Below the pieces are notes generated by a model. The model was not told the origin of the DNA. It saw only the letters and a program-made list of their open reading frames with translations, and searched no databases. Position numbers and translations under genes: made by a program. Shown here one piece after another: positions 1 through 9,094 of a DNA stretch of 64,000 nt; position 1 is the stretch's first letter, and each line of letters starts with the position of its first letter. Origin of the DNA: Psychrobacillus psychrodurans (GTDB lineage Bacteria; Bacillota; Bacilli; Bacillales_A; Planococcaceae); the NCBI RefSeq assembly GCF_027563345.1, contig NZ_JAMKBK010000010.1. The stretch is one strand, 5' to 3'.

Positions 1-472
1 CGGTTGATGTTTTCACAAAGTCTGCACCTGCAGCTTTAGATAATTCACTAGCTTTAATAATTTCTTCATTTGTTAATAAACAAGTTTCTAAAATAACTTT
101 AACAATTGCCTTGTCTTTTGCTGCAGTTACTACGGCTTCGATATCTTTTTGTACTAAGTTATAATCTTGGTCTTTCAATGCACCAACATTTAATACCATA
201 TCAATTTCATCTGCACCATTTTCAATAGCATTAGTAGTTTCAAACGCTTTAACTGCTGATGTACTTGCACCTAAAGGGAATCCGATAACAGTACAAACCT
301 TTACTGGACTTTCTTTTAGTAGCGATGCACTTAAATTTACCCAAGTAGGGTTAACACATACCGATGCAAAATTATACGTTTTAGCTTCCTCACATAATTT
401 TTCGATTTGGTTTTTAGTTGCGTCTTGTTTAAGTAAAGTATGATCTATTAATGCTGCAATATTTTCAGTCAT
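1..472 (-). CDS. deoC: Deoxyribose-phosphate aldolase (partial, runs off the left edge)
   Basis: Class I aldolase that cleaves 2-deoxyribose-5-phosphate to acetaldehyde and glyceraldehyde-3-phosphate in deoxynucleoside catabolism. Only the first 157 residues of a family protein of about 220 are inside the window; the 3' end is cut by the edge, not by a stop. The N-terminus MTENIAALIDHTLLK, the IGFPLGA stretch near residue 64, Asp91 in EIDMV (proton relay in the family) and the Schiff-base lysine at residue 154 in DFVKTST are all present. The ATG follows an AAGGGG ribosome binding site. It is on the same strand as mtaB but 645 bases away, beyond the mtaB terminator, so it is probably a separate transcription unit. 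Identification is secure. Confidence 0.93.
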   Translation of the reverse strand, partial: MTENIAALIDHTLLKQDATKNQIEKLCEEAKTYNFASVCVNPTWVNLSASLLKESPVKVCTVIGFPLGASTSAVKAFETTNAIENGADEIDMVLNVGALKDQDYNLVQKDIEAVVTAAKDKAIVKVILETCLLTNEEIIKASELSKAAGADFVKTST

Positions 473-1086
473 TTGTTATTCCCCTTTCAAGATGTACGTA
501 CCTCTTAATAATACTCTTAATAAGATGAAAAGCGCAAGTAGATTACATTTTTTAAGAAAGAAATGATTCAAGATAAAGTAGTTATTAATAATGGTATTCT
601 CTAGACGGATGTGAGCTTGCCGCACGCTACGCATGAGCCTTCTAGGATGTGTCGCTATCGCTCTTCATCCTTTTTGAATCTCAATTACGGATCATTTGCA
701 TTTTGGACTAGATGCATATTTGTAATAAGTTTCCTTTCTGCAAGTAAATGATTATGATATCTCGCATTATTTACCTATTTTATTTCATAATGTTTAGAAT
801 ACTAATTATGCCCAATCTTATAGTTAATAACTACTCACTAAATTGATTGGAGCGCAAGGCGGCGACTCAAGCCGGAAATAGCTTGAGCTGAAGAACCCGC
901 AGGAAAGACATTGCTCGAACTTTCTTTGGCCAATGTCTTCCCGACGAGTAATCACAAGAGCATATGTTTTCGAAGCGACGAGGAGGCTGAAGCAAAGCTT
1001 GCGGAAATCTCAGCGGTATGATTTGTTTAATTATCAAGAAACCAGTAATCAAGTGAGAATTATTAACACTTTTTCTTCTTAAAAAA
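473..1086. repeat. Non-coding gap with degenerate repeat remnants
   Basis: No credible gene. Two GC-richer blocks, about 600-670 and 850-1020, stand out from the AT-rich background and contain words such as GACGGATG, ACGCTACGC, CCCGCAGGAAAGA and GAGGAGGCTGAAG. The second block resembles the repeat at 47880-48000 (shared CCCGCAGGAAAGA and GAGGAGGCT words). A 79-codon open frame over this block on the minus strand is a by-product of the repeat and has no ribosome binding site or family features. Confidence 0.5.
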
Positions 1087-1112
1087 AACCGGTGAAATAA
1101 TTTCACCGGTTT
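1087..1112 (-). terminator. Rho-independent terminator of mtaB
   Basis: A perfect inverted repeat AAACCGGTGAAAT/ATTTCACCGGTTT lies 6 bases beyond the mtaB stop and is followed, on the minus strand, by an uninterrupted T run. It marks the end of the heat-shock/methyltransferase operon. Confidence 0.85.
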
Positions 1113-1117
1113 CAGCT

Positions 1118-2458
1118 TTATACTAATTCTGCTACTTCATCTAGTATCCTTACGAATTGTCCTTCATTGTATGGATATCCAGCTTTTGTGATTTTCACGC
1201 GTACTAACTTCCCGATTAAATCCTCTGAACCTGGGATAACAACCTTTAAGTAATTGTCTGAATAACCTTCTACCATATTAGATGCTGAATCTAGCTTATA
1301 AGATTCTTCAGGAATAATTTCAAGTACTTCGCCTTCAAATTTAGAAGCATACTCTACAGCTAATTGATCATTTAAAGTGATTAAACGATGGACACGTTCA
1401 TTCTTTACGTCCTCATCTACTTGGTTATCCATTCTTGCAGCTGGTGTTCCAGTACGTTTAGAGTATGGAAATACATGTAGCTCGGAGAATTTTTGGTCAC
1501 GAATAAAGTTAAACGTCTCTACAAATTCTTCCTCTGTTTCACCTGGGAAGCCAACAATAACATCCGAAGTAATAGCAAGATCTGGCAACGCCTCTCTTAA
1601 ACGATCTAATCGATTCGCAAAAAACTCCATAGTATATTTTCTACGCATTCTTTTCAACACGGTATCTGAACCAGATTGAATAGGAATATGCAAATGTCTT
1701 ACTACAATTTTAGAATCTCTTAAGACATCGATTACTTCGTCAGATAATTGGCTTGCTTCAATCGAACTAATGCGAAGTCTTTTTAAACCTTTGACGTTGT
1801 TTTCAATATCTCTTAATAGTTGAGCTAGATTATAATCCTTTAAATCTTCACCGTATCCACCAGTATGGATACCAGTTAGAACTATTTCCAAATAACCTGC
1901 ATCAACTAATTGTTGTGCCTGTCTAACTACTTCTTCAGGATCTCTTGAACGCATAAGACCACGAGCCCAAGGGATAATACAAAAAGTACAGAAATTATTA
2001 CAGCCTTCTTGAATTTTTAAGGATGCACGAGTTCTGTCTGTGAAAGTTGGTACATCTAATTCTTCATAAACTCGATTTTTCATAATATTTCCTACAGCAT
2101 TGATCGGCTTACGTTCAGTTTTATACTGTTCAATATAATCTAACATTTTGGTACGTTCCTGTGTTCCCACGACAATATCTACTCCTGGTATTGCCATTAT
2201 TTCTGCAGGAGAGGTTTGTGCATAACAACCAGTTACACAAATAACTGCATCTGGGTTTTGGCGAACGGCACGACGAATCACTTGACGACTTTTTTTGTCT
2301 CCAGTATTCGTTACAGTACACGTATTTATAACATAGACATCTGATTGTTTTTCAAATTCAGTACGACTATACCCATTTTCTTTAAATAATTGCCAAATAG
2401 CTTCAGTTTCATAGTGATTTACTTTACAACCTAACGTATGGAATGCAACGGATGACAA
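1118..2458 (-). CDS. mtaB: tRNA (t6A37 C2)-methylthiotransferase
   Basis: Radical-SAM enzyme that converts t6A37 to ms2t6A37 in ANN-decoding tRNAs (YqeV/MtaB family). The 446-residue length is normal. The N-terminal methylthiotransferase domain shows the three expected cysteines (C11 in TLGCKV, C47 in INTCTV, C78 in TGCYAQ); the radical-SAM motif CNNFCTFC supplies C153, C157 and C160; a TRAM-like domain forms the last 70 or so residues. The start is TTG, preceded by GAGGTG at a good distance; no ATG fits. It is the last gene of the hrcA-to-mtaB run and sits 15 bases after rsmE, so it is probably cotranscribed with it. Confidence 0.94.
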   Translation of the reverse strand: MSSVAFHTLGCKVNHYETEAIWQLFKENGYSRTEFEKQSDVYVINTCTVTNTGDKKSRQVIRRAVRQNPDAVICVTGCYAQTSPAEIMAIPGVDIVVGTQERTKMLDYIEQYKTERKPINAVGNIMKNRVYEELDVPTFTDRTRASLKIQEGCNNFCTFCIIPWARGLMRSRDPEEVVRQAQQLVDAGYLEIVLTGIHTGGYGEDLKDYNLAQLLRDIENNVKGLKRLRISSIEASQLSDEVIDVLRDSKIVVRHLHIPIQSGSDTVLKRMRRKYTMEFFANRLDRLREALPDLAITSDVIVGFPGETEEEFVETFNFIRDQKFSELHVFPYSKRTGTPAARMDNQVDEDVKNERVHRLITLNDQLAVEYASKFEGEVLEIIPEESYKLDSASNMVEGYSDNYLKVVIPGSEDLIGKLVRVKITKAGYPYNEGQFVRILDEVAELV

Positions 2459-2473
2459 GTTCTCACACCTCTT

Positions 2474-3214
2474 TCATTCAAATTCATAAGAAATTGCTGA
2501 CAGCGCATATAACGGTGCAGTTTCAGTTCGAAGAATCCTAGGTCCTAGCGCAATTGTCTGAAAATCATTTTCTAATAATAGCTTTATCTCTGCTCGATCT
2601 AGTCCACCTTCCGGACCAAATACGATAAGTATCGATTGTTTATCATACACTTTTTTTAATTGTTCAGCAAACTTTTGTCGTTCCTGAATTTTTGCATCTT
2701 CTTCATCCGCTACAAATTTTACATCGAATGTTTTAGATATTTCTACCAACTCTTTTAAAGAGATTGGATTATGTATTTGTGGAATAGTAGAACGATGAGA
2801 TTGCTCAGCTGCTTCCTTCGCAATCTTTTGTAATCTCGCTACCTTCTTCTCGTTTTTGGACTTATCCCATTTTACGATAGATCTTTTTGCTTCATATGGA
2901 AACAATTCATACATACCCAGTTCCGTTGCCTTTTGAGTAATCAATTCTAGCTTGTCTCCTTTTGGAAGACCGCAAACAAGAGATACTTTCTTTGGCATTT
3001 CATTGGTATTGGCTAACATTTCTTTTACTGTTAGATGGACTGATTTTGAAGTGCCTTCTATAATTTCCATCGTATACGTTTGGTTATTTGTAACAACAAA
3101 AACTTGATCACCCGGTGACATGCGCATCACCTGAATCATATGATGCGCGTCATCTCCGGTAATTGTCACCGTATTATTCTCACTTATAGGTTCATTTGTA
3201 AAATAACGTTGCAT
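2474..3214 (-). CDS. rsmE: 16S rRNA (uracil-1498-N3)-methyltransferase
   Basis: SPOUT-fold methyltransferase that makes m3U1498 in helix 44 of 16S rRNA. The 246 residues carry the usual N-terminal PUA-like RNA-binding part and the C-terminal trefoil-knot motifs: a GPEGGLDRAE stretch near residue 200 and LGPRILRTETAPLYAL near the C-terminus, where SAM binds. It lies 11 bases downstream of prmA and 15 upstream of mtaB, in the same order as in B. subtilis (yqeT-yqeU-yqeV). A clear ATG start with an AAGGAGA-type site is present. Confidence 0.94.
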   Translation of the reverse strand: MQRYFTNEPISENNTVTITGDDAHHMIQVMRMSPGDQVFVVTNNQTYTMEIIEGTSKSVHLTVKEMLANTNEMPKKVSLVCGLPKGDKLELITQKATELGMYELFPYEAKRSIVKWDKSKNEKKVARLQKIAKEAAEQSHRSTIPQIHNPISLKELVEISKTFDVKFVADEEDAKIQERQKFAEQLKKVYDKQSILIVFGPEGGLDRAEIKLLLENDFQTIALGPRILRTETAPLYALSAISYEFE

Positions 3215-3225
3215 GACAATCTCCT

Positions 3226-4170
3226 TTAGTTAACAGGTTTTCTAGAAATGATTGTAACCCAGTCTTCCATCATCATAACTTCTTCGATTTTAAATCCCGC
3301 TTGTTGTAAAGAATCTTTTACATCTTCCTTTTTCGTCGCAATAATTCCGGAAGTAATAAATAATCCACCTTCTTTTACAATCGTAAATGCATCATCGGTA
3401 AATGTCATGATGATTTCTGCTAATATATTTGCCACTACAATATCCGCTTGTTCATTCACATTATCTAAAAGATTGCCATGTGTTACTTGAACAATATCGT
3501 CTACTTTGTTTAAGGAAATATTTTCAATAGCAGATCTAACAGCCACTTCATCTAAATCTAGAGCATGAATCTTAGAAGCTCCTAGTTTCGCAGCACCAAT
3601 AGAAAGAACTCCAGAGCCTGTTCCTACATCGATAACACTTGATGCTGTCTGGACAGTTTTCTCTAATGCTTGAAGACACATAACTGTTGTTGGATGAGTT
3701 CCTGTTCCAAACGCCATTCCAGGATCAAGTTCGATGATCAATTCGTCAGTGGTCACCCGTTCATAATCTTCCCAAGTCGGCACAATAGTAAATCGATTAG
3801 AAATTTTCACAGGATGGTAATACTTTTTCCAAGCAGTAGCCCAATCCTCTTCGTCGACTTCTTGAACCGTTATAACGTTATGACCTAGATCTATATTGAA
3901 TTTTGTTAAATTGTTGATAGCAAGTTTGATCTCTTCCATTGTTTCTAATAAAAAACTCGTTTCAGCTAAATAAGCTTTTACGCGTACGCCATCTACCGGA
4001 AAATCATTTGGGTTTAAGCTGTAAATTTCACCAAATACATCTTCTCGTTCTCTTCCTAATTCTTCCGAGTCTTCGATAACTACACCACTTGCACCAGCTT
4101 CATGCAAAATATTACTTACCGCTTCAACCGCTTCATTTGTAGTATGGATGGATAGTTCAGACCATATCAC
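3226..4170 (-). CDS. prmA: Ribosomal protein L11 methyltransferase
   Basis: SAM-dependent methyltransferase that trimethylates L11. The Rossmann motif I DVGTGSGVLSIGAA and the substrate motif VANILAEI are clear, as is the signature DPGMAFGTGTHPTT. I place the start at the GTG at 4170 (protein begins MIWSELSIHTT, 314 residues): it lies 9 bases after AAGGAG and matches the B. subtilis N-terminus MKWSELSIHTTNEAVE, whereas the upstream TTG at 4179 touches the ribosome binding site. It sits 14 bases downstream of dnaJ, the conserved Bacillales linkage. Confidence 0.94.
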   Translation of the reverse strand: MIWSELSIHTTNEAVEAVSNILHEAGASGVVIEDSEELGREREDVFGEIYSLNPNDFPVDGVRVKAYLAETSFLLETMEEIKLAINNLTKFNIDLGHNVITVQEVDEEDWATAWKKYYHPVKISNRFTIVPTWEDYERVTTDELIIELDPGMAFGTGTHPTTVMCLQALEKTVQTASSVIDVGTGSGVLSIGAAKLGASKIHALDLDEVAVRSAIENISLNKVDDIVQVTHGNLLDNVNEQADIVVANILAEIIMTFTDDAFTIVKEGGLFITSGIIATKKEDVKDSLQQAGFKIEEVMMMEDWVTIISRKPVN

Positions 4171-4184
4171 TTGCGCCAACTCCT

Positions 4185-5309
4185 TTATTCGCCTTTTAAT
4201 GTCTTTTTGATCTTATCAAATAATGAACTGCCTTGCTCTTCTGGAATATCTCCACTAATTTCAGCAAATTCACGTAATAATTGCTTTTGTTTTTCTGTTA
4301 ACTTTTTCGGAGTAACCACTTTAACTATTACATGCTGATCTCCAACACCATAGCCATGAACATTTTTTATACCCTTTCCTTTTAAACGGAAATTCGCTTG
4401 CGATTGAGTTCCAGCTGGGATCTTAAGTTTTACTTTACCTTGTACTGTTGGAACTTCAATTTCATCACCTAGAGCTGCTTGGGCGTATGTTAAAGGTAAT
4501 TCGTAATAAATATCGTCGCCGTCGCGTTCAAAACGTGGATCTGCTTTTACACGGAAGACGATATATAAATCACCTGCTGGTCCACCGTTTACTCCAGGTT
4601 CACCTTGGCCGCTTACACGTAGCTGTTGACCATCATCAACACCAGCTGGAATTGTAACTTTAATTTTTTTGCGTTTATTAACTGTTCCTTTACCGTGACA
4701 AGTAGCACATTTATCTTTAATAATGTTACCTGTTCCTTGACAGTGATTACATGCCCGTTTTGTTTGTACTCGACCAAATGGAGTATCTTGGGTAACATTC
4801 ACTTGACCAAGTCCGTTACAATGTGAACATTTTTCTGGTTTTGTACCAGGTTTTGCACCTGATCCAGAACATGTTTCACAATTTTCTTCTTTAGAAACTT
4901 CAATTTCTTTTTCTTTTCCAAACACTGCTTCTTCAAACTCAATAGTCATAGAATACTGAAGATCATTCCCTTTTCTTGGGGCGTTAGGATCACGTCGCCT
5001 AGAACCTCCGCCACCACCAAAGAATGAACTAAAGATATCTTCAAATCCGAATCCATCAGCACTTCCACCGAAGCCGCCAAACCCTTGGTTAGGACCAGCA
5101 TGACCAAACTGATCATAAGATGAACGTTTTTGCTCATCACTTAGTACTTCATATGCTTCGGAAATTTCTTTAAACTTATCCTCTGCACCAGCTTCTTTGT
5201 TAATATCTGGGTGAAATTGTTTCGAAAGCTTACGATATGCTTTTTTTATCTCGTCTTGAGTTGCGCTCTTAGAAATACCAAGAACCTCATAATAATCACG
5301 TTTATTCAT
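4185..5309 (-). CDS. dnaJ: Hsp40 co-chaperone DnaJ
   Basis: Type I J-protein that delivers clients to DnaK and stimulates its ATPase. The 374 residues show the J domain with HPD at 33-35, a Gly/Phe-rich linker around 75-110, four zinc-binding CxxCxGxG repeats (CETCSGSG, CSHCNGLG, CNHCQGTG, CATCHGKG), and the C-terminal client-binding region. It is separated from dnaK by 229 bases that contain a hairpin and a possible promoter, so it may be partly uncoupled from the CIRCE-driven transcript. The ATG follows CAGGAGAG. Confidence 0.97.
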   Translation of the reverse strand: MNKRDYYEVLGISKSATQDEIKKAYRKLSKQFHPDINKEAGAEDKFKEISEAYEVLSDEQKRSSYDQFGHAGPNQGFGGFGGSADGFGFEDIFSSFFGGGGGSRRRDPNAPRKGNDLQYSMTIEFEEAVFGKEKEIEVSKEENCETCSGSGAKPGTKPEKCSHCNGLGQVNVTQDTPFGRVQTKRACNHCQGTGNIIKDKCATCHGKGTVNKRKKIKVTIPAGVDDGQQLRVSGQGEPGVNGGPAGDLYIVFRVKADPRFERDGDDIYYELPLTYAQAALGDEIEVPTVQGKVKLKIPAGTQSQANFRLKGKGIKNVHGYGVGDQHVIVKVVTPKKLTEKQKQLLREFAEISGDIPEEQGSSLFDKIKKTLKGE

Positions 5310-5348
5310 CTTTCACTCTCCTGCTCTGTTAACTTGCACATAGAAATA

Positions 5349-5378
5349 ATTGTACCATGTTCAAATTCCTAATAGCAA
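5349..5378 (-). promoter_or_regulatory. Possible sigma-A promoter upstream of dnaJ
   Basis: On the minus strand, TTGCTA (5373-5378) and TACAAT (5349-5354) are separated by 18 bases, about 40 bases upstream of the dnaJ start. The -10 matches 5 of 6 and the -35 matches 4 of 6. This is seen in sequence only and could be chance in AT-rich DNA. Confidence 0.4.
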
Positions 5379-5483
5379 AACTTTGAAAATTTAATCATTC
5401 AAATTAATTTATGTTTATTTCTACTTCAATGCACTTTCATTTTTCGAAGTTAGTGCAGCATTCATTTTTCCTATACAGTAAGA

Positions 5484-5516
5484 AAAGCCAAAGCCGGAAC
5501 CGGTCTTTGACTTTTT
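5484..5516 (-). terminator. Hairpin between dnaK and dnaJ
   Basis: An interrupted inverted repeat (minus strand AAAGTCAAAGACCGG ... CCGGCTTTGGCTTT) lies 23 bases beyond the dnaK stop, followed by only four T residues and a C. It looks like a weak or leaky terminator, or an mRNA-stabilising 3' hairpin, that would make dnaJ expression lower than dnaK. Confidence 0.6.
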
Positions 5517-5538
5517 GCTTACCGACACTTAAACAATC

Positions 5539-7365
5539 TTACTTGTCTTTATCGTCGTTTACTTCTTCAAATTCTGCATCTACTACACCGTCATCAGAAG
5601 GACCAGCTTGTTCTGCATTAGCTGCAGCATCCGCTTGCGCTTGTTCATACAATTTCATTGTAAGCTGTTGAACAATTTCATTTAGTTTATCTTTTTTTGT
5701 TTTGATATCTTCTAAGTTTCCAGCTTCTAAAGCAGCTTTTAACTCTTCTTTTGCATCTTCAGCAGATTTTTTCTCTTCTTCTGATACTTTATCTTCTAGA
5801 TCTTTTAATGTTTTTTCAGTCATGAATACTAATTGATCCGCTTCATTTTTCACTTCTGCTTCTTCTTTACGTACTTTATCCGCTTCTGCATTAGCTTCTG
5901 CTTCTTTTACCATACGCTCGATTTCTTCGTCAGAAAGTGAAGAGTTAGATTGGATTGTGATATTTTGTTCTTTTTGTGTCCCTAGATCTTTTGCTTTAAC
6001 ATTTACAATACCATTTTTATCGATATCAAATGTTACTTCAATTTGTGGAACACCACGTGGTGCTGGTGGAATATCCGCTAGCTGGAAGCGTCCAAGCGTT
6101 TTATTGTCCGCAGACATCGGACGTTCACCTTGAAGTACATGAATGTCTACTGCTGGCTGGTTATCTGCCGCAGTTGAGAATGTTTGTGATTTTGAAGTAG
6201 GGATTGTTGTATTACGTTCAATTAGTTTAGTAAATACGCCACCCATTGTTTCAATACCTAAAGAAAGTGGTGTTACGTCAAGAAGTACAACGTCTTTTAC
6301 ATCTCCAGTTAATACTCCACCTTGCACAGCAGCTCCCATAGCTACTACTTCATCTGGGTTTACACCTTTATGTGGTTCTTTGCCAGTTTCTTTTTTAATA
6401 GCGTCTTGTACTGCTGGGATACGAGTAGATCCACCAACAAGGATTACTTTATCGATTTGAGAAGCAGATAATCCAGCATCTTTCATCGCTTGACGAGTAG
6501 GTACCATTGTACGTTCAACTAATGAAGCAGTTAAATCGTCAAATTTTGCACGAGTCATTGTAACTTCTAAGTGAAGTGGTCCAGCTTCTCCTGCAGTGAT
6601 GAACGGAAGTGAGATTTGAGTTGATGTTACACCTGACAAATCTTTTTTCGCTTTTTCAGCAGCATCTTTTAGACGTTGAACTGCCATCTTATCTTTAGAT
6701 AAGTCGATACCATTTTCTTTTTTGAATTCTTGTACTAAATAATCCATTAATACTTGGTCAAAGTCATCTCCACCAAGACGATTATCACCAGCAGTTGCTA
6801 GTACTTCAAATACGCCATCTCCTAGTTCAAGGATAGATACGTCAAATGTACCACCACCAAGATCATAAACTAGAATTTTTTCATCGTGGTCCATTTTATC
6901 TAAACCATATGCAAGTGCAGCAGCAGTTGGTTCGTTGATAATACGTTCTACTTCAAGACCAGCGATACGACCAGCATCTTTAGTAGCTTGACGTTCTGCA
7001 TCATTAAAGTAAGCAGGAACTGTAATTACTGCTTTCGTTACTTTTTCACCTAAGTATTCTTCTGCAAAACCTTTTAAGTATTGAAGAATCATTGCTGAAA
7101 CTTCTTGTGGTGTATATTCTTTTCCTTCAGCTGAAACTTTTTCGTTTGTACCCATTAAACGCTTAACAGATGCAATTGTATTAGCATTTGTAATAGATTG
7201 ACGTTTTGCAACTTCCCCTACTTGTTTTTCGCCATTTTTAAAGGCAACTACTGATGGAGTAGTACGATTACCTTCTGGATTCGGAATTACTTTTGGTTCT
7301 CCACCTTCTAATACAGATACACATGAGTTTGTTGTTCCTAAGTCAATACCAATAATTTTAGACAT
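5539..7365 (-). CDS. dnaK: Hsp70 chaperone DnaK
   Basis: ATP-dependent chaperone. The 608-residue protein begins with the phosphate-1 motif GIDLGTTNSCVSV, has the Gram-positive N-terminal ATPase domain lacking the extra loop of proteobacterial DnaK, the DLGGGTFDVSI phosphate-2 motif, the interdomain linker DVVLLDVTPLSLGIET, and an acidic C-terminal tail ending EVNDDKDK. It is preceded by a TAGGAGGAAAAC site and lies 41 bases after grpE. Regulated as part of the hrcA operon through the CIRCE upstream of hrcA. Confidence 0.98.
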   Translation of the reverse strand: MSKIIGIDLGTTNSCVSVLEGGEPKVIPNPEGNRTTPSVVAFKNGEKQVGEVAKRQSITNANTIASVKRLMGTNEKVSAEGKEYTPQEVSAMILQYLKGFAEEYLGEKVTKAVITVPAYFNDAERQATKDAGRIAGLEVERIINEPTAAALAYGLDKMDHDEKILVYDLGGGTFDVSILELGDGVFEVLATAGDNRLGGDDFDQVLMDYLVQEFKKENGIDLSKDKMAVQRLKDAAEKAKKDLSGVTSTQISLPFITAGEAGPLHLEVTMTRAKFDDLTASLVERTMVPTRQAMKDAGLSASQIDKVILVGGSTRIPAVQDAIKKETGKEPHKGVNPDEVVAMGAAVQGGVLTGDVKDVVLLDVTPLSLGIETMGGVFTKLIERNTTIPTSKSQTFSTAADNQPAVDIHVLQGERPMSADNKTLGRFQLADIPPAPRGVPQIEVTFDIDKNGIVNVKAKDLGTQKEQNITIQSNSSLSDEEIERMVKEAEANAEADKVRKEEAEVKNEADQLVFMTEKTLKDLEDKVSEEEKKSAEDAKEELKAALEAGNLEDIKTKKDKLNEIVQQLTMKLYEQAQADAAANAEQAGPSDDGVVDAEFEEVNDDKDK

Positions 7366-7406
7366 TTAGTTTTCCTCCTAATAAATAACTGGAATATTTA
7401 TATCAT

Positions 7407-7946
7407 TTATTCATTTACTTTGACCATTGAAGGTCTTAATACGCGATCTTTTAACTTGTACCCTTTTTGCAACTCTTGAAGCACAATTCCTGATTCTTTT
7501 GAGTCATCTTGTTCTTGCATAACTGCTTGGTGGAAGTTCGGGTCAAATGCAACACCTTCTGCTTCAATTTGTTCCAAACCTTCTTTTTTAACAGCCTCTA
7601 GTAAAGTGCGGTAAACCATATCCACTCCTTTAACTAATGAAGTTGCTTCCTCTGAAGTTGTTTCAACTGCAAGAGCTCTTTCAAAGTTATCAAGCACTGG
7701 TAATATATCCATTAAAACAGATTGTGCTCGGTATTTGTGATCAGACGCTTTATCTAACTGTACTCGACGTTTATAATTCTCGAAGTCTGCTCTTAATCGA
7801 ATTAGTTTATCTTGTTCTTCTTCTACTTGCTGTTTAGCTAGTGTTAGTTCGTCCACTTCTTCAACTACTTCTTCAACCTGTTCAGGCTCTTCAGAGGTAT
7901 TTTCTACTTCTTGCTCTTCTAATTTTTCATCTTTGATTTCCGACAC
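7407..7946 (-). CDS. grpE: Nucleotide exchange factor GrpE
   Basis: Releases ADP from DnaK. An acidic N-terminal tail (about 45 residues rich in Glu) is followed by the long helical region and a C-terminal beta domain ending LKDRVLRPSMVKV, the usual GrpE signature. The start is read as GTG at 7946 (MSEIKDEK, 179 residues): it has GGAGA about 9 bases upstream and matches family N-termini beginning MSE. The TTG at 7955 is almost on top of the ribosome binding site. It is 15 bases after hrcA and 41 before dnaK. Confidence 0.95.
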   Translation of the reverse strand: MSEIKDEKLEEQEVENTSEEPEQVEEVVEEVDELTLAKQQVEEEQDKLIRLRADFENYKRRVQLDKASDHKYRAQSVLMDILPVLDNFERALAVETTSEEATSLVKGVDMVYRTLLEAVKKEGLEQIEAEGVAFDPNFHQAVMQEQDDSKESGIVLQELQKGYKLKDRVLRPSMVKVNE

Positions 7947-7961
7947 GGTATGCAACTCTCC

Positions 7962-8999
7962 TTATCCATGATGTCCATGTAATATCCTAGATAATTCTCT
8001 AGATAAATCACCACTCATAATATCTAGCAATGATACGACTCTCCGATAGTCCATCCGGGTTGGACCAATAATTGCAATCGAACCCATCTGTTCTTTACCG
8101 ATGCCATATGATGCAGTAATAACACTACAACTTTCCATGGCAAGGTCATTATTTTCTGAGCCAATCCTAATTTGAATGCCTTTTTTATCTAAATGAAAAA
8201 TACCTGGAATTTGGTTTACATGATCCATCCAATTCATAATACTTCGTGCTTTTTCTACATCATTGAATTCTGGTTGGTTTAATATTTGCAGCTTACCACC
8301 ATAATACACTTTGTCTTCATGCTCAATAGTCAATGCTTGGTTAAGCGATCCAAAAAGATGATTTAGACGACCGTTGTTTTGATGCAAAACTGTCGTAGTG
8401 ACTGTCTCAAGCATTGCAGGTAGCTCATGCAAATATACGCCAACCAACCGTTCGTTGATCAAATTGATCATACGTTCGATATCTGATGCATGAAAATTTT
8501 CAGGAATAGAAAATATACGATTTTCTACATGACCACTGTCAGTAACAATTATAGCTACTGCAGAATCGCTTGATAGTGGTACAATGGAAAAACGTTTAAC
8601 ACGATGTTTCCTCACATCTAAACCTAACATAATAGAGGTATAATTCGTTAGTTCCGATATTATTTCAGCGGATTTACGAATTATTTGCTCCGTCTCCACC
8701 TTTCGTTCTTCAAAAATAGAACGAATTTGTTTTATCTCATTTTGCGAAATTCTTTGTGGAGTTAACATATTATCGACATAATAACGGTAGCCTTTTTGTG
8801 AAGGCACGCGACCAGACGAAGTATGCGTTTTTTCTAAAAAGCCCATTTCTTCTAAATCTGCCATTTCGTTTCGAATAGTAGCAGGACTAAATGGTACTTC
8901 CTCCTTTTTCGAAAGCTGACGAGATCCAACTGGTTGAGCGGTTTCGATAAAATCATCTACCGTTACTTGCAATATTAATAATTGCCTGTTTGTTAGCAT
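7962..8999 (-). CDS. hrcA: Heat-inducible transcription repressor HrcA
   Basis: Winged-helix repressor that binds CIRCE and is kept active by GroEL. The N-terminal MLTNRQLLILQ, the DNA-binding stretch VPFSPATIRNEMADLE, and the C-terminal GAF-like domain ending with SRELSRILHG are all typical; 345 residues is normal. The start is the ATG at 8999, preceded by AGAGGTG; the alternative ATG at 9020 falls inside the CIRCE operator and has no ribosome binding site. First gene of an operon running through grpE, dnaK and probably beyond; autoregulated. Confidence 0.97.
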   Translation of the reverse strand: MLTNRQLLILQVTVDDFIETAQPVGSRQLSKKEEVPFSPATIRNEMADLEEMGFLEKTHTSSGRVPSQKGYRYYVDNMLTPQRISQNEIKQIRSIFEERKVETEQIIRKSAEIISELTNYTSIMLGLDVRKHRVKRFSIVPLSSDSAVAIIVTDSGHVENRIFSIPENFHASDIERMINLINERLVGVYLHELPAMLETVTTTVLHQNNGRLNHLFGSLNQALTIEHEDKVYYGGKLQILNQPEFNDVEKARSIMNWMDHVNQIPGIFHLDKKGIQIRIGSENNDLAMESCSVITASYGIGKEQMGSIAIIGPTRMDYRRVVSLLDIMSGDLSRELSRILHGHHG

Positions 9000-9013
9000 G
9001 ATTATCACCTCTG

Positions 9014-9040
9014 TTAGCACTCACTCAAAGAGAGTGCTAA
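9014..9040. promoter_or_regulatory. CIRCE operator
   Basis: Perfect match to the CIRCE consensus: TTAGCACTC at 9014-9022, a 9-base spacer, GAGTGCTAA at 9032-9040. It lies between the hrcA promoter and start codon, where HrcA binding blocks transcription of the hrcA-grpE-dnaK operon. Confidence 0.98.
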
Positions 9041-9051
9041 TACTCATATAA

Positions 9052-9080
9052 AACTTATCAAATCTACAGAAAACTGTCAA
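9052..9080 (-). promoter_or_regulatory. Promoter of the hrcA operon
   Basis: Minus-strand TTGACA (9075-9080), a perfect sigma-A -35 box, is followed 17 bases later by TAAGTT (9052-9057), a weak -10, just upstream of CIRCE. The -35 and its position are convincing; the exact -10 is less sure. Confidence 0.6.
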
Positions 9081-9094
9081 CGATTTAGCTTTAA

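Noticed and set aside
867..1106. 79-codon open frame on the minus strand
   Set aside because: Overlaps a degenerate intergenic repeat and the mtaB terminator; no ribosome binding site and no protein-like composition.
9018..9020. Upstream ATG for hrcA
   Set aside because: It falls within the CIRCE operator and has no ribosome binding site.
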